From Flocculibacter collagenilyticus (lineage in GTDB: Bacteria; Pseudomonadota; Gammaproteobacteria; Enterobacterales; Alteromonadaceae), in contig NZ_CP059888.1 in the NCBI RefSeq assembly GCF_016469335.1, positions 1,302,001 through 1,366,000 of the forward strand: DNA of 64,000 nt. Reading direction: 5' to 3'. Every line of letters starts with the position of its first letter. Positions within the stretch are counted from its first letter, which is position 1. The notes under the pieces are model-generated. The model had not been told where the DNA came from and made no database searches. It worked only from the letters and a program-made list of their open reading frames with translations. This document shows positions 1 through 8,186 of this stretch, piece after piece. The position numbers and the translations under genes are program-made.

Positions 1-159
1 ACCAGCATACTCTGTGAGTAATTGGTTAAACTCGGCTAAAAACTCAGCGTCTTGGTACGCGTCAGAAAAAGCCTGTTCAAGCTGTTCAAGTGCGGGTACT
101 AGCAGTTCAGGAACGAACATGCCGCCGAACTCGCCAAAATAAGCGGATAATTTTTTCAT
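1..159 (-). CDS. trpB: Tryptophan synthase beta chain, N-terminal part (cut by window edge)
   Basis: The first 53 codons of a minus-strand gene, running off the left edge. The N-terminus [20 protein letters not shown] matches the start of TrpB, including the FGGxFVPE signature. TrpB condenses indole with serine to make tryptophan as part of the TrpA2B2 complex in the cytoplasm. It begins 11 bases after the trpCF stop, in the conserved order trpE-G-D-CF-B. trpA presumably follows outside the window. Identification is firm; completeness cannot be judged. Confidence 0.93.
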   Translation of the reverse strand, partial: MKKLSAYFGEFGGMFVPELLVPALEQLEQAFSDAYQDAEFLAEFNQLLTEYAG

Positions 160-170
160 TACTCTATGTC

Positions 171-1550
171 CTAATAGTGTTTAATTTTTTCGAAAATTTG
201 ATTGATTTTAAGCAGATCTTTTTTACCCGGACTCACTTCTACCCCTGAGTTTATATCTAGTCCGTTTGCTGCAATATTTAGGGCTTCATCGATGACATTT
301 GGATTGATACCGCCAGCAAGAATGAAGTTATCATCTAAACTTAAATGACTTAGTAATGCCCAATTAAACTGTCTACCAGTTCCGCCACTTACCCCTTCGC
401 CTTTAATTGCTTTTGTATCAAATAGCGTGCGGTCGGCTAATTCATTGATTGTTGCAGAGGTATTTGAAATTGCGTGCGCTTTAAATATTTTGCATGTTTC
501 AGGTAATGTTTCTTTTAGTGTTTGTATGTATCCGCTACTTTCATCACCATGCAGTTGCACAGCGGCTAAGTTCAGTGCATTTACGATTTTTAATACGTTA
601 TGTGTAGGCTCGTTTACAAAAACCCCTACATATTCAAGGGGAACCGTTTGCGTAATCGCTTTAGCACAGTCTAGATCTACATAGCGTGGTGACTTGGGAT
701 AACAAATTAACCCGCCATAAACTGCGCCAGCCATGTATGCAGCTCTGGCATCAACTATTCTAGCTAAGCCGCATACTTTGTTTTCGCCCCAAATAAGCTT
801 CTTACAAGCAACATCTAAATTTGGTTCTGCCATTAAAGAGCTGCCAACAAGAAAGCCATTTGCAACGTTACTGAGTGTTTTTACTTGTCGATGAGTATAA
901 ATGCCAGACTCTGAAATAATTAATCGGTCTTTAGGAATAAGTTCAGCTAACTTAAATGTAGTGGCTAAATTAGTTGATAAGTCCCGTAAGTTACGATTAT
1001 TAATACCTATGATTCGCGCATTTAAATTTATAGCACGTTCAACCTCTTCTTCATTGCTGACCTCAGTTAACACGTCCATATTAAGCGAGCTGGCCAATTC
1101 AGCTAACTGTTTATACTCTGCATCTTTTAGCACTGAAAGCATCAGCAAAACAGCATCAGCGCCTACATGCCGAGCTAAATAAACTTGGTATTCATCAATA
1201 AAAAAGTCTTTACAAATAATAGGCTGTGACACCAGTGCTCGAACTTTTTGTAGATTCTCAAAGCTGCCTTGAAAATACTTCTCGTCGGTAAGAACGGATA
1301 TACAGTCAGCATAATTTTTATAAACTGAGCAAATCTCATTAAGATTAAATTCAGGGCGAATGAGGCCTTTAGAAGGAGATGCCTTTTTACATTCAAGAAT
1401 GAAGCTGGTTGTGGGTTTGGCCAAAGCGTCATAAAAACTCACTGATGAGGGTTGTAGATTATTTACAAATGTACTTAACGGATGAGATTTTTTGCGTTGT
1501 ATGATTTCATCGCGTTTGTCAGCCACGATTTTTTCTAAAATATTAGTCAT
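171..1550 (-). CDS. trpCF: Bifunctional indole-3-glycerol-phosphate synthase / phosphoribosylanthranilate isomerase
   Basis: 459 residues, the usual length for the fused TrpC-TrpF of enteric and marine gammaproteobacteria. The N-terminal TrpC barrel shows [10 protein letters not shown] near residues 53-62 (catalytic lysines) and GINNRNL. The C-terminal TrpF barrel begins around residue 258 with VCGLAR and has VQLHGDE and the late GVSGGTG phosphate-binding loop. It catalyses two consecutive steps: isomerisation of phosphoribosylanthranilate, then ring closure to indole-3-glycerol phosphate. It lies 32 bases after trpD and is read as one transcript with it. No truncation is seen. Confidence 0.96.
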   Translation of the reverse strand: MTNILEKIVADKRDEIIQRKKSHPLSTFVNNLQPSSVSFYDALAKPTTSFILECKKASPSKGLIRPEFNLNEICSVYKNYADCISVLTDEKYFQGSFENLQKVRALVSQPIICKDFFIDEYQVYLARHVGADAVLLMLSVLKDAEYKQLAELASSLNMDVLTEVSNEEEVERAINLNARIIGINNRNLRDLSTNLATTFKLAELIPKDRLIISESGIYTHRQVKTLSNVANGFLVGSSLMAEPNLDVACKKLIWGENKVCGLARIVDARAAYMAGAVYGGLICYPKSPRYVDLDCAKAITQTVPLEYVGVFVNEPTHNVLKIVNALNLAAVQLHGDESSGYIQTLKETLPETCKIFKAHAISNTSATINELADRTLFDTKAIKGEGVSGGTGRQFNWALLSHLSLDDNFILAGGINPNVIDEALNIAANGLDINSGVEVSPGKKDLLKINQIFEKIKHY

Positions 1551-1582
1551 GATTTATACTCTTTTTTTATTCTTCAATCGTG

Positions 1583-2623
1583 TTACTGCTTTATAGCGCC
1601 GCTATGGCTTAGCTCGGCAAATTCGGCTAATAATTGCATTGGTTTACCACTTTGCAATACCTCTAAAACAAATGAACTTGCTGCTTTATAACTTGCTTGC
1701 AACCCTAGCATGACCAGAAGTGGGGCTACATTAATGGCAATCACGGCATTGTGTGCCTCAGTACCTTTGCCAGCCAATATTGCTTTGGTAATTAAGGCAT
1801 TTTGCTGCGGGCTGCCGCCTTCAATATCTGTTAGCGTGTATGTGCTTAGTCCAAAATCGCTTGGTGACAGTGTGTATTCTGTGATTGTGTGATTTCGTAA
1901 ATGTGCGACTTGGGTTTCACCATGAATCGCCATTTCGTCAAGTCCGGCGCCATTGACAACCATGGCTTGTTCAACACCTAAATTTTGTAAAGTATGTGCA
2001 ATGGTTTTGATTAGCGCAGGATCATAGACGCCCATTAACTGAAAGTTGGGGGCAGCAGGGTTGATTAAAGGCCCCAATAAATTAAACAGAGTGCGGATTT
2101 TTAAGCCAGTTCTAACTGGCATTGCGTGTTTTACACCTTGGTGATAATGCGGGGCAAAAAGAAAAGTAAGGCCTGTTTCATCTAAACATGTTCGGGCAAC
2201 TTCTGGCGACATGGTTAAGTTTATGCCTAGTTCTGTTAATAAGTCTGAAGATCCTGATTGAGACGATACGCTCCGATTGCCATGCTTGGCAACTTTAACC
2301 CCGCAGCTAGCTGCAACAATAGCTGCGGTAGTAGAAATATTAAATGTATTGCTGCCGTCCCCACCAGTGCCACAACTATCAACAAAGTCATAATCTGGAC
2401 GTGAAAATGGTAGCGCATTGTTTTTCATAGCAATGGCTGCACCAGCAATCTCTTCAGCTGTTTCACCACGAACTTTCAGTGCACTTAATGCCGCTGAAAG
2501 TTGAATGTCTGATACTTCACCTTGCATGATTTTATCAAAGAAAAATGTGCAACTGGCCTGATCCAATTGGCCGCCATTTAATAACACGTTTAATACATCT
2601 TGAATGGTATTAACCTGACTCAT
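1583..2623 (-). CDS. trpD: Anthranilate phosphoribosyltransferase
   Basis: 346 residues, typical for a free-standing TrpD (not fused to TrpG as in E. coli). The GTGGDG phosphoribosyl-pyrophosphate binding loop is at residues 85-90 followed by SNTFNIST, and KHGNRS lies near residues 113-118. It transfers the phosphoribosyl group from PRPP to anthranilate in the second committed step of tryptophan synthesis. A single base separates its start from the trpG stop, which indicates translational coupling with the glutaminase gene. Confidence 0.96.
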   Translation of the reverse strand: MSQVNTIQDVLNVLLNGGQLDQASCTFFFDKIMQGEVSDIQLSAALSALKVRGETAEEIAGAAIAMKNNALPFSRPDYDFVDSCGTGGDGSNTFNISTTAAIVAASCGVKVAKHGNRSVSSQSGSSDLLTELGINLTMSPEVARTCLDETGLTFLFAPHYHQGVKHAMPVRTGLKIRTLFNLLGPLINPAAPNFQLMGVYDPALIKTIAHTLQNLGVEQAMVVNGAGLDEMAIHGETQVAHLRNHTITEYTLSPSDFGLSTYTLTDIEGGSPQQNALITKAILAGKGTEAHNAVIAINVAPLLVMLGLQASYKAASSFVLEVLQSGKPMQLLAEFAELSHSGAIKQ

Positions 2624-2624
2624 G

Positions 2625-3248
2625 CTATATCTCCTTCACACTGCTTGTTGTGTTGTTCTTTGTTAAATAGGCCAAACACTGTTGAATTAAGGTTGCGCCT
2701 TGGGTTGTAAGGATGGACTCGGGATGAAACTGTAAACCAATGATGCAGGCATTTTCATGGATAACAGCCATAGGAACAGGGAAATGTTCGTCTTCAAACT
2801 GTGCAATTACAGAGAGTGTACTTGGAATCGTGGTTGCCATTAATGAGTGGTAGCGCGCTACACTCATTGAGTGGCCTAGGCCTGCAAATATAGGGTGAGA
2901 GGTTAATTGAATATCAGACACTTTACCGTGTATTGTTTGCCCAGCTTTACCTACTGTGCCACCAAAATGCTCCACAATGGCTTGATGCCCTAAACAGACA
3001 CCTAACATCGGGTAATTACCCTCACAAAGCTGTATTATTTTTAATAGGTTTCCAGCCGTACTGGGTTTGCCCGGTCCGGGTGAAAGGACTAATACGACCG
3101 GCTCGTGCTCTACATCCATCGACGCTTTAATAGCGTCAGCACTCACATTGTTGCGGTAAATTTTTAGGTTAAAGCCTAACTGTGCAAATTCATCAACCAA
3201 GTTATAGGTGAACGAGTCAAAGTTGTCGATTAAATATATTGTTGTCAT
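2625..3248 (-). CDS. trpG: Anthranilate synthase component II, glutamine amidotransferase
   Basis: 207 residues of a class I glutamine amidotransferase. The oxyanion strand SPGPG is at residues 56-60, the nucleophile Cys85 sits in GVCLGHQ, and His175/Glu177 are in QFHPES, so the triad is complete. It releases ammonia from glutamine for TrpE. Only three bases separate it from the trpE stop. A role in folate synthesis (PabA) is the usual alternative, but position between trpE and trpD makes TrpG much more likely, possibly serving both. Confidence 0.94.
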   Translation of the reverse strand: MTTIYLIDNFDSFTYNLVDEFAQLGFNLKIYRNNVSADAIKASMDVEHEPVVLVLSPGPGKPSTAGNLLKIIQLCEGNYPMLGVCLGHQAIVEHFGGTVGKAGQTIHGKVSDIQLTSHPIFAGLGHSMSVARYHSLMATTIPSTLSVIAQFEDEHFPVPMAVIHENACIIGLQFHPESILTTQGATLIQQCLAYLTKNNTTSSVKEI

Positions 3249-3251
3249 GGC

Positions 3252-4859
3252 TTAACTCTTATTTTGGCTTTGTGTATTGGCGGTTTGAATGGCTGTAATG
3301 ACAGCTTGTGCTTTCTTACGTGTTTCGTCTGCTTCTGCTTGCGGCACAGAGTCAAATACTACGCCAGCACCTGCTTGAATATGCGCCTTTCCATTTCGAA
3401 CAAATGCTGAACGTATCACAATGCACGTGTCCATTTCTCCTTGCCCCGTTAAATACCCTACAGCACCACCGTAACTGCCACGACGTTTTTGTTCAGTATG
3501 GCGAATTAGCTCGGCGGCTTTCACTTTTGGCGCGCCAACCAAGGTGCCCATATTCATACAAGCTTGATAGGCATGAAGGGCGTCTAAATCTTCTCTAAGC
3601 TGCCCCTGAACTCGAGAGACTAAATGCATTACATGTGAATAACGGTCTACTTGAAGCAGGTCTTTAACAAAGCGAGTGCCACTTTTTGAGATTTTAGCTA
3701 CATCATTTCTTGCTAGGTCAACAAGCATCATATGTTCAGCTTTTTCTTTCTCGTCATTTCTTAATGAAAGCTCTATGCGACAGTCCAGATCTAAATTAAT
3801 ACTTCCATCCGCATTGCGTCCACGGCCTCGTGTGCCTGCAATGGGATAAACTTCAACGGTATTATGAGTGGCGCAATATTTTAGTGCTGACTCAGGCGAG
3901 GCGCCAAATAACGTAAAGTCACTATCGTTAACATAGAACATATATGGGCTTGGGTTTTGCTCTTTGAGGACTTGGTATGCATATAACGAGTCTGGGCAGT
4001 CTAAGGTAAAAGTACGAGAGGGCACTACTTGAAATACGTCGCCTTCAACAATGTGTTGCTTTAGCTTTTGAACTTGCAGGCAAAAAGCGTCATCACTAAT
4101 GTCTACCGTTATGTCGCCGTTCGTTGCTGGTATGGCGTTTCTGGTTAGAGGTGGAATAGTCGACTGTACAGTTTGCTGTAACATTTCTAAACGGCGACCT
4201 ATAGCAAAACAATTTGCAATAGCGTCTTGACCAGAAAAAACATTACCAATTAATTGGGTTGTTTTTAATTTATGATCAATAACGAACAAGGTTTCTGCTA
4301 AGTAAAAAACATAATCAGGGCAATTATTTTCATGTGAAGAAACGTTTGGTAACGACTCAAAGTTAGCAATCATGTCGTACGCAAAGATCCCGCCTAAAAA
4401 TACCGCAAAGGGTTGTTCATTATTTGCTGAGATACTATTTAGCAGCGTTCTTATCCCATCAAATGAGTTTGTTGCCTTTAACCTAGAGTCTTCATCATAC
4501 TTTGTTAAGGTGTTGGCAAAGGTAAGTGTGAGCGTTTTCCCTTCAAGGTGAGATGTAACTTTGTCAGTATGAAGGTGGTTAGCCTGATGCTGTAAAAAGG
4601 GCAGTAGACTCATGCCGTTTTCAGAGAGAGCGTCGAGTGTTACTTGCTGTGCGTTGCAGCTAATTCTTAATGCACTGTCAATGAGCAGTATACTTTTTAA
4701 ATTATCTTTACTGCTCACATCTGCTGACTCCAGCAGCATGTTGTTTTGAGTAGATTGGCTTAACTGAGCAAACAGCGCGAGCGGATCTTCTATGTAGTCC
4801 GCTTCAAGCGATATGCTGGTAACTTCACCTGGGTGATGATTAATATTGCTAAATAACAT
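3252..4859 (-). CDS. trpE: Anthranilate synthase component I
   Basis: 535 residues, chorismate-binding family. LLES at residues 42-45 is the conserved N-terminal element involved in tryptophan feedback inhibition in TrpE, which argues against PabB. C-terminal motifs such as IAGTRGRG, DLARND and GAPKVKA form the active site that converts chorismate and ammonia to anthranilate. The start is preceded by a GGA ribosome-binding element 7 bases upstream. It is the first structural gene of the operon and begins 36 bases after an attenuator-type terminator. Expression is probably governed by the two leader peptides upstream. Confidence 0.96.
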   Translation of the reverse strand: MLFSNINHHPGEVTSISLEADYIEDPLALFAQLSQSTQNNMLLESADVSSKDNLKSILLIDSALRISCNAQQVTLDALSENGMSLLPFLQHQANHLHTDKVTSHLEGKTLTLTFANTLTKYDEDSRLKATNSFDGIRTLLNSISANNEQPFAVFLGGIFAYDMIANFESLPNVSSHENNCPDYVFYLAETLFVIDHKLKTTQLIGNVFSGQDAIANCFAIGRRLEMLQQTVQSTIPPLTRNAIPATNGDITVDISDDAFCLQVQKLKQHIVEGDVFQVVPSRTFTLDCPDSLYAYQVLKEQNPSPYMFYVNDSDFTLFGASPESALKYCATHNTVEVYPIAGTRGRGRNADGSINLDLDCRIELSLRNDEKEKAEHMMLVDLARNDVAKISKSGTRFVKDLLQVDRYSHVMHLVSRVQGQLREDLDALHAYQACMNMGTLVGAPKVKAAELIRHTEQKRRGSYGGAVGYLTGQGEMDTCIVIRSAFVRNGKAHIQAGAGVVFDSVPQAEADETRKKAQAVITAIQTANTQSQNKS

Positions 4860-4894
4860 GCTAATTCCACTTAATTTTTCTATTTAAATTGACA

Positions 4895-4928
4895 TAAAAA
4901 AACCCGCTAATATAGTGAAGCGGGTTTT
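4895..4928 (-). terminator. trp attenuator 2 (intrinsic terminator before trpE)
   Basis: On the minus strand a 10-bp perfect stem AAAACCCGCT/AGCGGGTTTT with a 10-base loop is followed by seven U. It lies between the second leader peptide and trpE. The same 5' arm can instead pair through CCCGCTT (4918-4924) with AAGCGGG inside the leader coding region (4971-4977). That gives a visible antiterminator alternative: a ribosome stalled on the Trp codons would leave AAGCGGG free, whereas one reaching the stop codon would cover it. Confidence 0.88.
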
Positions 4929-4962
4929 CTCTTAACTTATAACGACCAACAGTTGGCCACAG

Positions 4963-5115
4963 TTAATGCTCCCGCTTGCGAGATTGCCACCACCATTGCC
5001 AGTTGTTTGCACTGTAAACGCAATTTGTATAATTATGTTGATTAACATCACGGTGCTCTTTACAGCTTATTACTTTTTCTGTGTACATTTGTTCAATGTA
5101 AGCGACTGCGCTCAT
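4963..5115 (-). CDS. trpL: Tryptophan-rich leader peptide 2 (50 aa)
   Basis: A 50-residue minus-strand reading frame directly upstream of attenuator 2. Trp is at residues 39, 41, 42 and 43 (motif NNWQWWWQ), only seven codons before the stop, where a classical attenuation leader has its control codons. ATG at 5115 follows an AAGG element 7-8 bases upstream. An inner ATG at 5088 would give 41 residues but has a poorer ribosome site. The length is unusual, since classical TrpL is about 14-20 residues. The peptide itself probably has no function beyond ribosome stalling. Confidence 0.8.
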   Translation of the reverse strand: MSAVAYIEQMYTEKVISCKEHRDVNQHNYTNCVYSANNWQWWWQSRKREH

Positions 5116-5215
5116 GTTATGCCTTGTTATAAAACTTTTTATAAAATATTGAAAGCTATAAAAATTATTTTTATCTGTCTGGTTTAAATTGTGTTGAAAA
5201 CTAAAACTCAGACAT

Positions 5216-5240
5216 AAAAAAACCCGCTTTATGCGGGTTT
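5216..5240 (-). terminator. trp attenuator 1 (intrinsic terminator after first leader)
   Basis: On the minus strand an 8-bp stem AAACCCGC/GCGGGTTT with a five-base loop is followed by seven U. It lies 53 bases after the stop of leader peptide 1 and 100 bases before leader peptide 2. Its stem is nearly the same sequence as attenuator 2, which suggests a duplicated element. A second hairpin (GTTATC/GATAAC) lies between the leader 1 stop and this terminator and may take part in the switch. I did not find an equally clear antiterminator pairing here. Confidence 0.82.
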
Positions 5241-5293
5241 AATGAAACTGGTTATCTTCGATAAAACTGATAACTACACGTTACACGCCACCC

Positions 5294-5350
5294 TTAAAGG
5301 TTGCGCCACCACCATTTAGTAGAATGTGTAGAAGAAGTTTTATTGAACAT
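5294..5350 (-). CDS. trpL: Tryptophan leader peptide 1 (18 aa)
   Basis: An 18-codon frame, MFNKTSSTHSTKWWWRNL, with three consecutive Trp codons near its end, which is the size and design of classical TrpL. A GGTGA ribosome-binding element lies about 8 bases before the ATG. It is followed by attenuator 1 and then by a complete second leader/terminator unit. Its role would be to let ribosomes sense charged tRNA-Trp and decide whether transcription continues. Confidence 0.85.
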   Translation of the reverse strand: MFNKTSSTHSTKWWWRNL

Positions 5351-5420
5351 AATCATTATCACCAAATATTTTAAATATCACCGTATCGTTTGGATATTGA
5401 AATATTACTATCTCTCTATC

Positions 5421-5461
5421 CAGTAGTGCTTAGTAAAACAGCCTACTGCTAACGTTGTCAA
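5421..5461 (-). promoter_or_regulatory. Candidate trp operon promoter with overlapping dyad
   Basis: On the minus strand TTGACA (5461-5456) is followed after 18 bases by TTTACT (5437-5432), giving a start point near 5425 and a leader of about 75 bases before TrpL1. An inverted repeat CAGTAG...CTACTG (5421-5426 and 5443-5448) brackets the -10 element. It would fit an operator, but it does not resemble the E. coli TrpR site with its CTAG core, so the regulator is unknown. Confidence 0.5.
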
Positions 5462-5870
5462 TCCCCCTTAGGATATTTATTTAAAAAACGTTTATGTTTT
5501 AGAGTATTTATATAATGGTTGTATTTCCCACCTTGTAGTTTATGAGCTCCGCAAGTTACTTAACAAAATATTAATGAAATCAAAAAGAAAGCCATTTACA
5601 GTCCCTATTATCGGGTTAACATTATGTTTTTAAAGGATTGTTTTTATTTTCAAAGTGTAAATAAATGTTGCTCAGTATTGCTTTGAACCGCTAAAATTTG
5701 ATTTTAAGTGTAGTTGTGAATAGCAATATCCATAACAACATACCGCACTTAATAAAAGCGAAAACATGCATTTAGCGTTAGCTTTCAGATCTTCATTAAG
5801 TTTTTGCAAGCTCATCAGTAAGTGCATGTGGCAGCCAATATATAAATATAATAAATTGAGAAATTTAAAC
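5462..5870. other. Intergenic region between trp promoter and secreted-protein gene
   Basis: About 410 AT-rich bases between the divergent trp operon and the gene at 5871. An in-frame extension of that gene back to 5766 exists but lacks a ribosome site and would bury the signal peptide, so it is treated as non-coding. The promoter of the downstream gene must lie here, but I see no convincing consensus, riboswitch or repeat. Confidence 0.5.
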
Positions 5871-7943
5871 ATGAGATTTAAACCTTCAACGTTACGTTTT
5901 GCTGTGTTAGGAGCAATCACTTTAGCGGGCACGAGTGTTGCCCATGCTGCTGATCTTTCAGGCCTTCATGGCTTTAATAACCAACGCGTTTTGAATGTAA
6001 TGCAGGCAAGTAAAAATGCTGCGCAAAATGCGAATCTAACTATCGGCGCACAATTGAGTCAAGATGGCATGAAAGTGGACTATCAATTAGGTCCATTTAA
6101 CATTGGTATTCAGTGTGCTGATGGGTGGGAAGACGTTTCTTCAGAGTACCTAAATGCAACAGGTAATCACAGCTATTATTTTTGTGATAGCAGCGCCACA
6201 CTTTCTGGCTTAAATGGTGTGATGACTAACATGTCACCAAACTACATGTTAGTGGGTAGTGACGGTCAGTTTTATGGTGAATTGTCTGATTTACCAAACA
6301 ATTATGTAAGCTCGGCATCTTCACAGTTTAACTTTATGTCTGCGGGTGGCCCAAGCGTAGCGTTCGGTATTGCTAATGGCCTAGTGATGCAGAATATGAT
6401 TGATGTGAACGGGGATTGGGGGCTTGAATTTGGCTTAAAAGATACTCAGCACTATTTCTTATTCGAATTTGACACCAATGCTGGTGCTGAATTTATGAGT
6501 GGTTCATTAACAGCAAGTTCAGATACTGGTGGTCAGAAATTTAGAGTGATTTTCGACCCACTTGACCCAATGGGGTACGTTGAAGGTGACGTATTAGGCA
6601 GCGGAGGCTGGGTGCCAAGCGGTGTAAGTGACGACTCTTTAGCGGTGGGGGTTTCATACCATGGTTACATGACTTTTACTGCTAACTATCCTGTATATGA
6701 CGGCAATGAGTGGGTTGGTCTAGACGGCAGCGATCCATATACGTTAGATGGTAACTTGTTCGTAAAAGGCGGCTTCCAACTTGGTCAATATCCACTGTAT
6801 GTGAACGGTCACATGATGGTTGATTTAGACCCTGGCAATGTTGGAAACATGAAAGATGTTTTCAAACTGCTTATGCCAATGTCTGCTATTAATAGCGTGA
6901 ACATCGCCTCTAATGCTGAACTTGAAGCTAGCTTAGGTTCAGTTGGCCCTCTTGATCTTAGTTTAGTGCTAGGAGAAGGTACTTGGTCTTGGAATAAAGA
7001 TTCTGACGTATTGTCTTTTTGGGCTGAAGATACCGTTGACTTTAGCAACATGGGAGGCGTGGGTAATGAAGTTGTACGTCTTTTAAACCAATCAAATATG
7101 GATACTGATCCAAACTTTAAAGCAAATGGTTACATAAAGTTTGGTGGTAATTATGGTATTCAGGACTTTTCATTTTACGCTGAAAGCGACATTAAAATTG
7201 CTGGCTTAGATATGCTAAATGGTTACCAGCAAATTGATATGTCTGGTTTAACATTATCAGGTACAACAAAGGTAATGGGCACCGACCTTACGGCAAGCGT
7301 TAAAGCAAGTAAATCAAGCTGTAGAACAGAGCTATCTAGTTCACAATCTTTAAATATTGGTGGCAAAAATTTAAGTAGCGTATCTGTTGACTTGTGTAAA
7401 GGTGCCGCTGGTATTGTTGATGTTGTGGGTTATCTAAGTGTAGCGGGTGAACAAGTATTGATGGCTGGTCAAGCTGCGGCAAATGCTGCTGCAACTACAT
7501 TCAGCAGTGCTAAAGAGAAAATTAACGATATCTCTGATTTGACGGTTAGCTTGGCTCAGTCTGGCGCAGTAAGCTTTAGTAACGGTAAAGTATCGGTTGG
7601 TGGCAAATCGTTTAATGTAAAAAACGTTGCTCAGTCTGCTGGTAAGATGATAGCTGATGGTATCAATAGCTTCTCTATTAGCCCTAAGCTAAATCTAGGT
7701 GTTTTTAAATTTGAATCATCTATTAGCTATAACGCTAAAGTTGAAGCGGGTGTAGCAAAAATTAAATACACAGGCTCGTTCAAAATAAAAGCACGCAACT
7801 GGAAAGGTAAGTGGAGAACGAAAGCTCAATCATCAAAAAGTGGCACTGCTAGAGTAGATAGCGGCGGCGCGTACATTAAAGTTGGTGATGTTTTCGGTCA
7901 AAGCTGGTTACCTGGAAAAAGCACTAAAATTCGTTTCTGGTAA
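5871..7943 (+). CDS. Secreted protein of unknown function (690 aa)
   Basis: I do not recognise the family. The start at 5871 is chosen because it places a clear Sec signal peptide at the N-terminus (MRFKPSTLRF, a hydrophobic stretch, then cleavage after AHA near residue 25). The mature part is Gly/Ser/Asp/Asn-rich, with many short beta-type segments and isolated cysteines. The last 60 residues turn basic (KIKARNWKGKWRTK). There is no lipobox, transmembrane segment or recognisable catalytic motif. It is likely monocistronic, with an intrinsic terminator at 8006. An extracellular or periplasmic structural role is only a guess from composition. Confidence 0.75.
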   Translation: MRFKPSTLRFAVLGAITLAGTSVAHAADLSGLHGFNNQRVLNVMQASKNAAQNANLTIGAQLSQDGMKVDYQLGPFNIGIQCADGWEDVSSEYLNATGNHSYYFCDSSATLSGLNGVMTNMSPNYMLVGSDGQFYGELSDLPNNYVSSASSQFNFMSAGGPSVAFGIANGLVMQNMIDVNGDWGLEFGLKDTQHYFLFEFDTNAGAEFMSGSLTASSDTGGQKFRVIFDPLDPMGYVEGDVLGSGGWVPSGVSDDSLAVGVSYHGYMTFTANYPVYDGNEWVGLDGSDPYTLDGNLFVKGGFQLGQYPLYVNGHMMVDLDPGNVGNMKDVFKLLMPMSAINSVNIASNAELEASLGSVGPLDLSLVLGEGTWSWNKDSDVLSFWAEDTVDFSNMGGVGNEVVRLLNQSNMDTDPNFKANGYIKFGGNYGIQDFSFYAESDIKIAGLDMLNGYQQIDMSGLTLSGTTKVMGTDLTASVKASKSSCRTELSSSQSLNIGGKNLSSVSVDLCKGAAGIVDVVGYLSVAGEQVLMAGQAAANAAATTFSSAKEKINDISDLTVSLAQSGAVSFSNGKVSVGGKSFNVKNVAQSAGKMIADGINSFSISPKLNLGVFKFESSISYNAKVEAGVAKIKYTGSFKIKARNWKGKWRTKAQSSKSGTARVDSGGAYIKVGDVFGQSWLPGKSTKIRFW

Positions 7944-8005
7944 TATCTACAAACGTTGTTTTTTAGGGTACATCCCAGTTTAAGAACATAGCGTTAACTT
8001 ATATC

Positions 8006-8041
8006 AGCCACGCAAATAAGTATATTTAGCGTGGCTTTTTT
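8006..8041 (+). terminator. Intrinsic terminator after the secreted-protein gene
   Basis: Stem AGCCACGC/GCGTGGCT (8006-8013 with 8029-8036), whose inner AAATA/TATTT can also pair, is followed by a T-run. It sits about 60 bases after the stop at 7943 and points in the direction of that gene. Confidence 0.85.
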
Positions 8042-8186
8042 GTAACTTCTCACTTTCATAAGGCATTAAACCTTGTGTTGCTTTGGTTGATGGGGGAGTC
8101 GTGTTAGTATGTGTGCATTCCAATTATTGCTTATGCACGCAGCCATAGCGCAACGCGCTCGTAAAACCTAAGGCGATTCACCTTAC

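Noticed and set aside
4966-5187. 73-residue plus-strand frame over the trp leader
   Set aside because: It is antisense to the leader peptide 2 and attenuator structure, with no ribosome site.
5766-5870. N-terminal extension of the secreted protein from 5766
   Set aside because: It would place 35 residues before a clear signal peptide and lacks a ribosome site.
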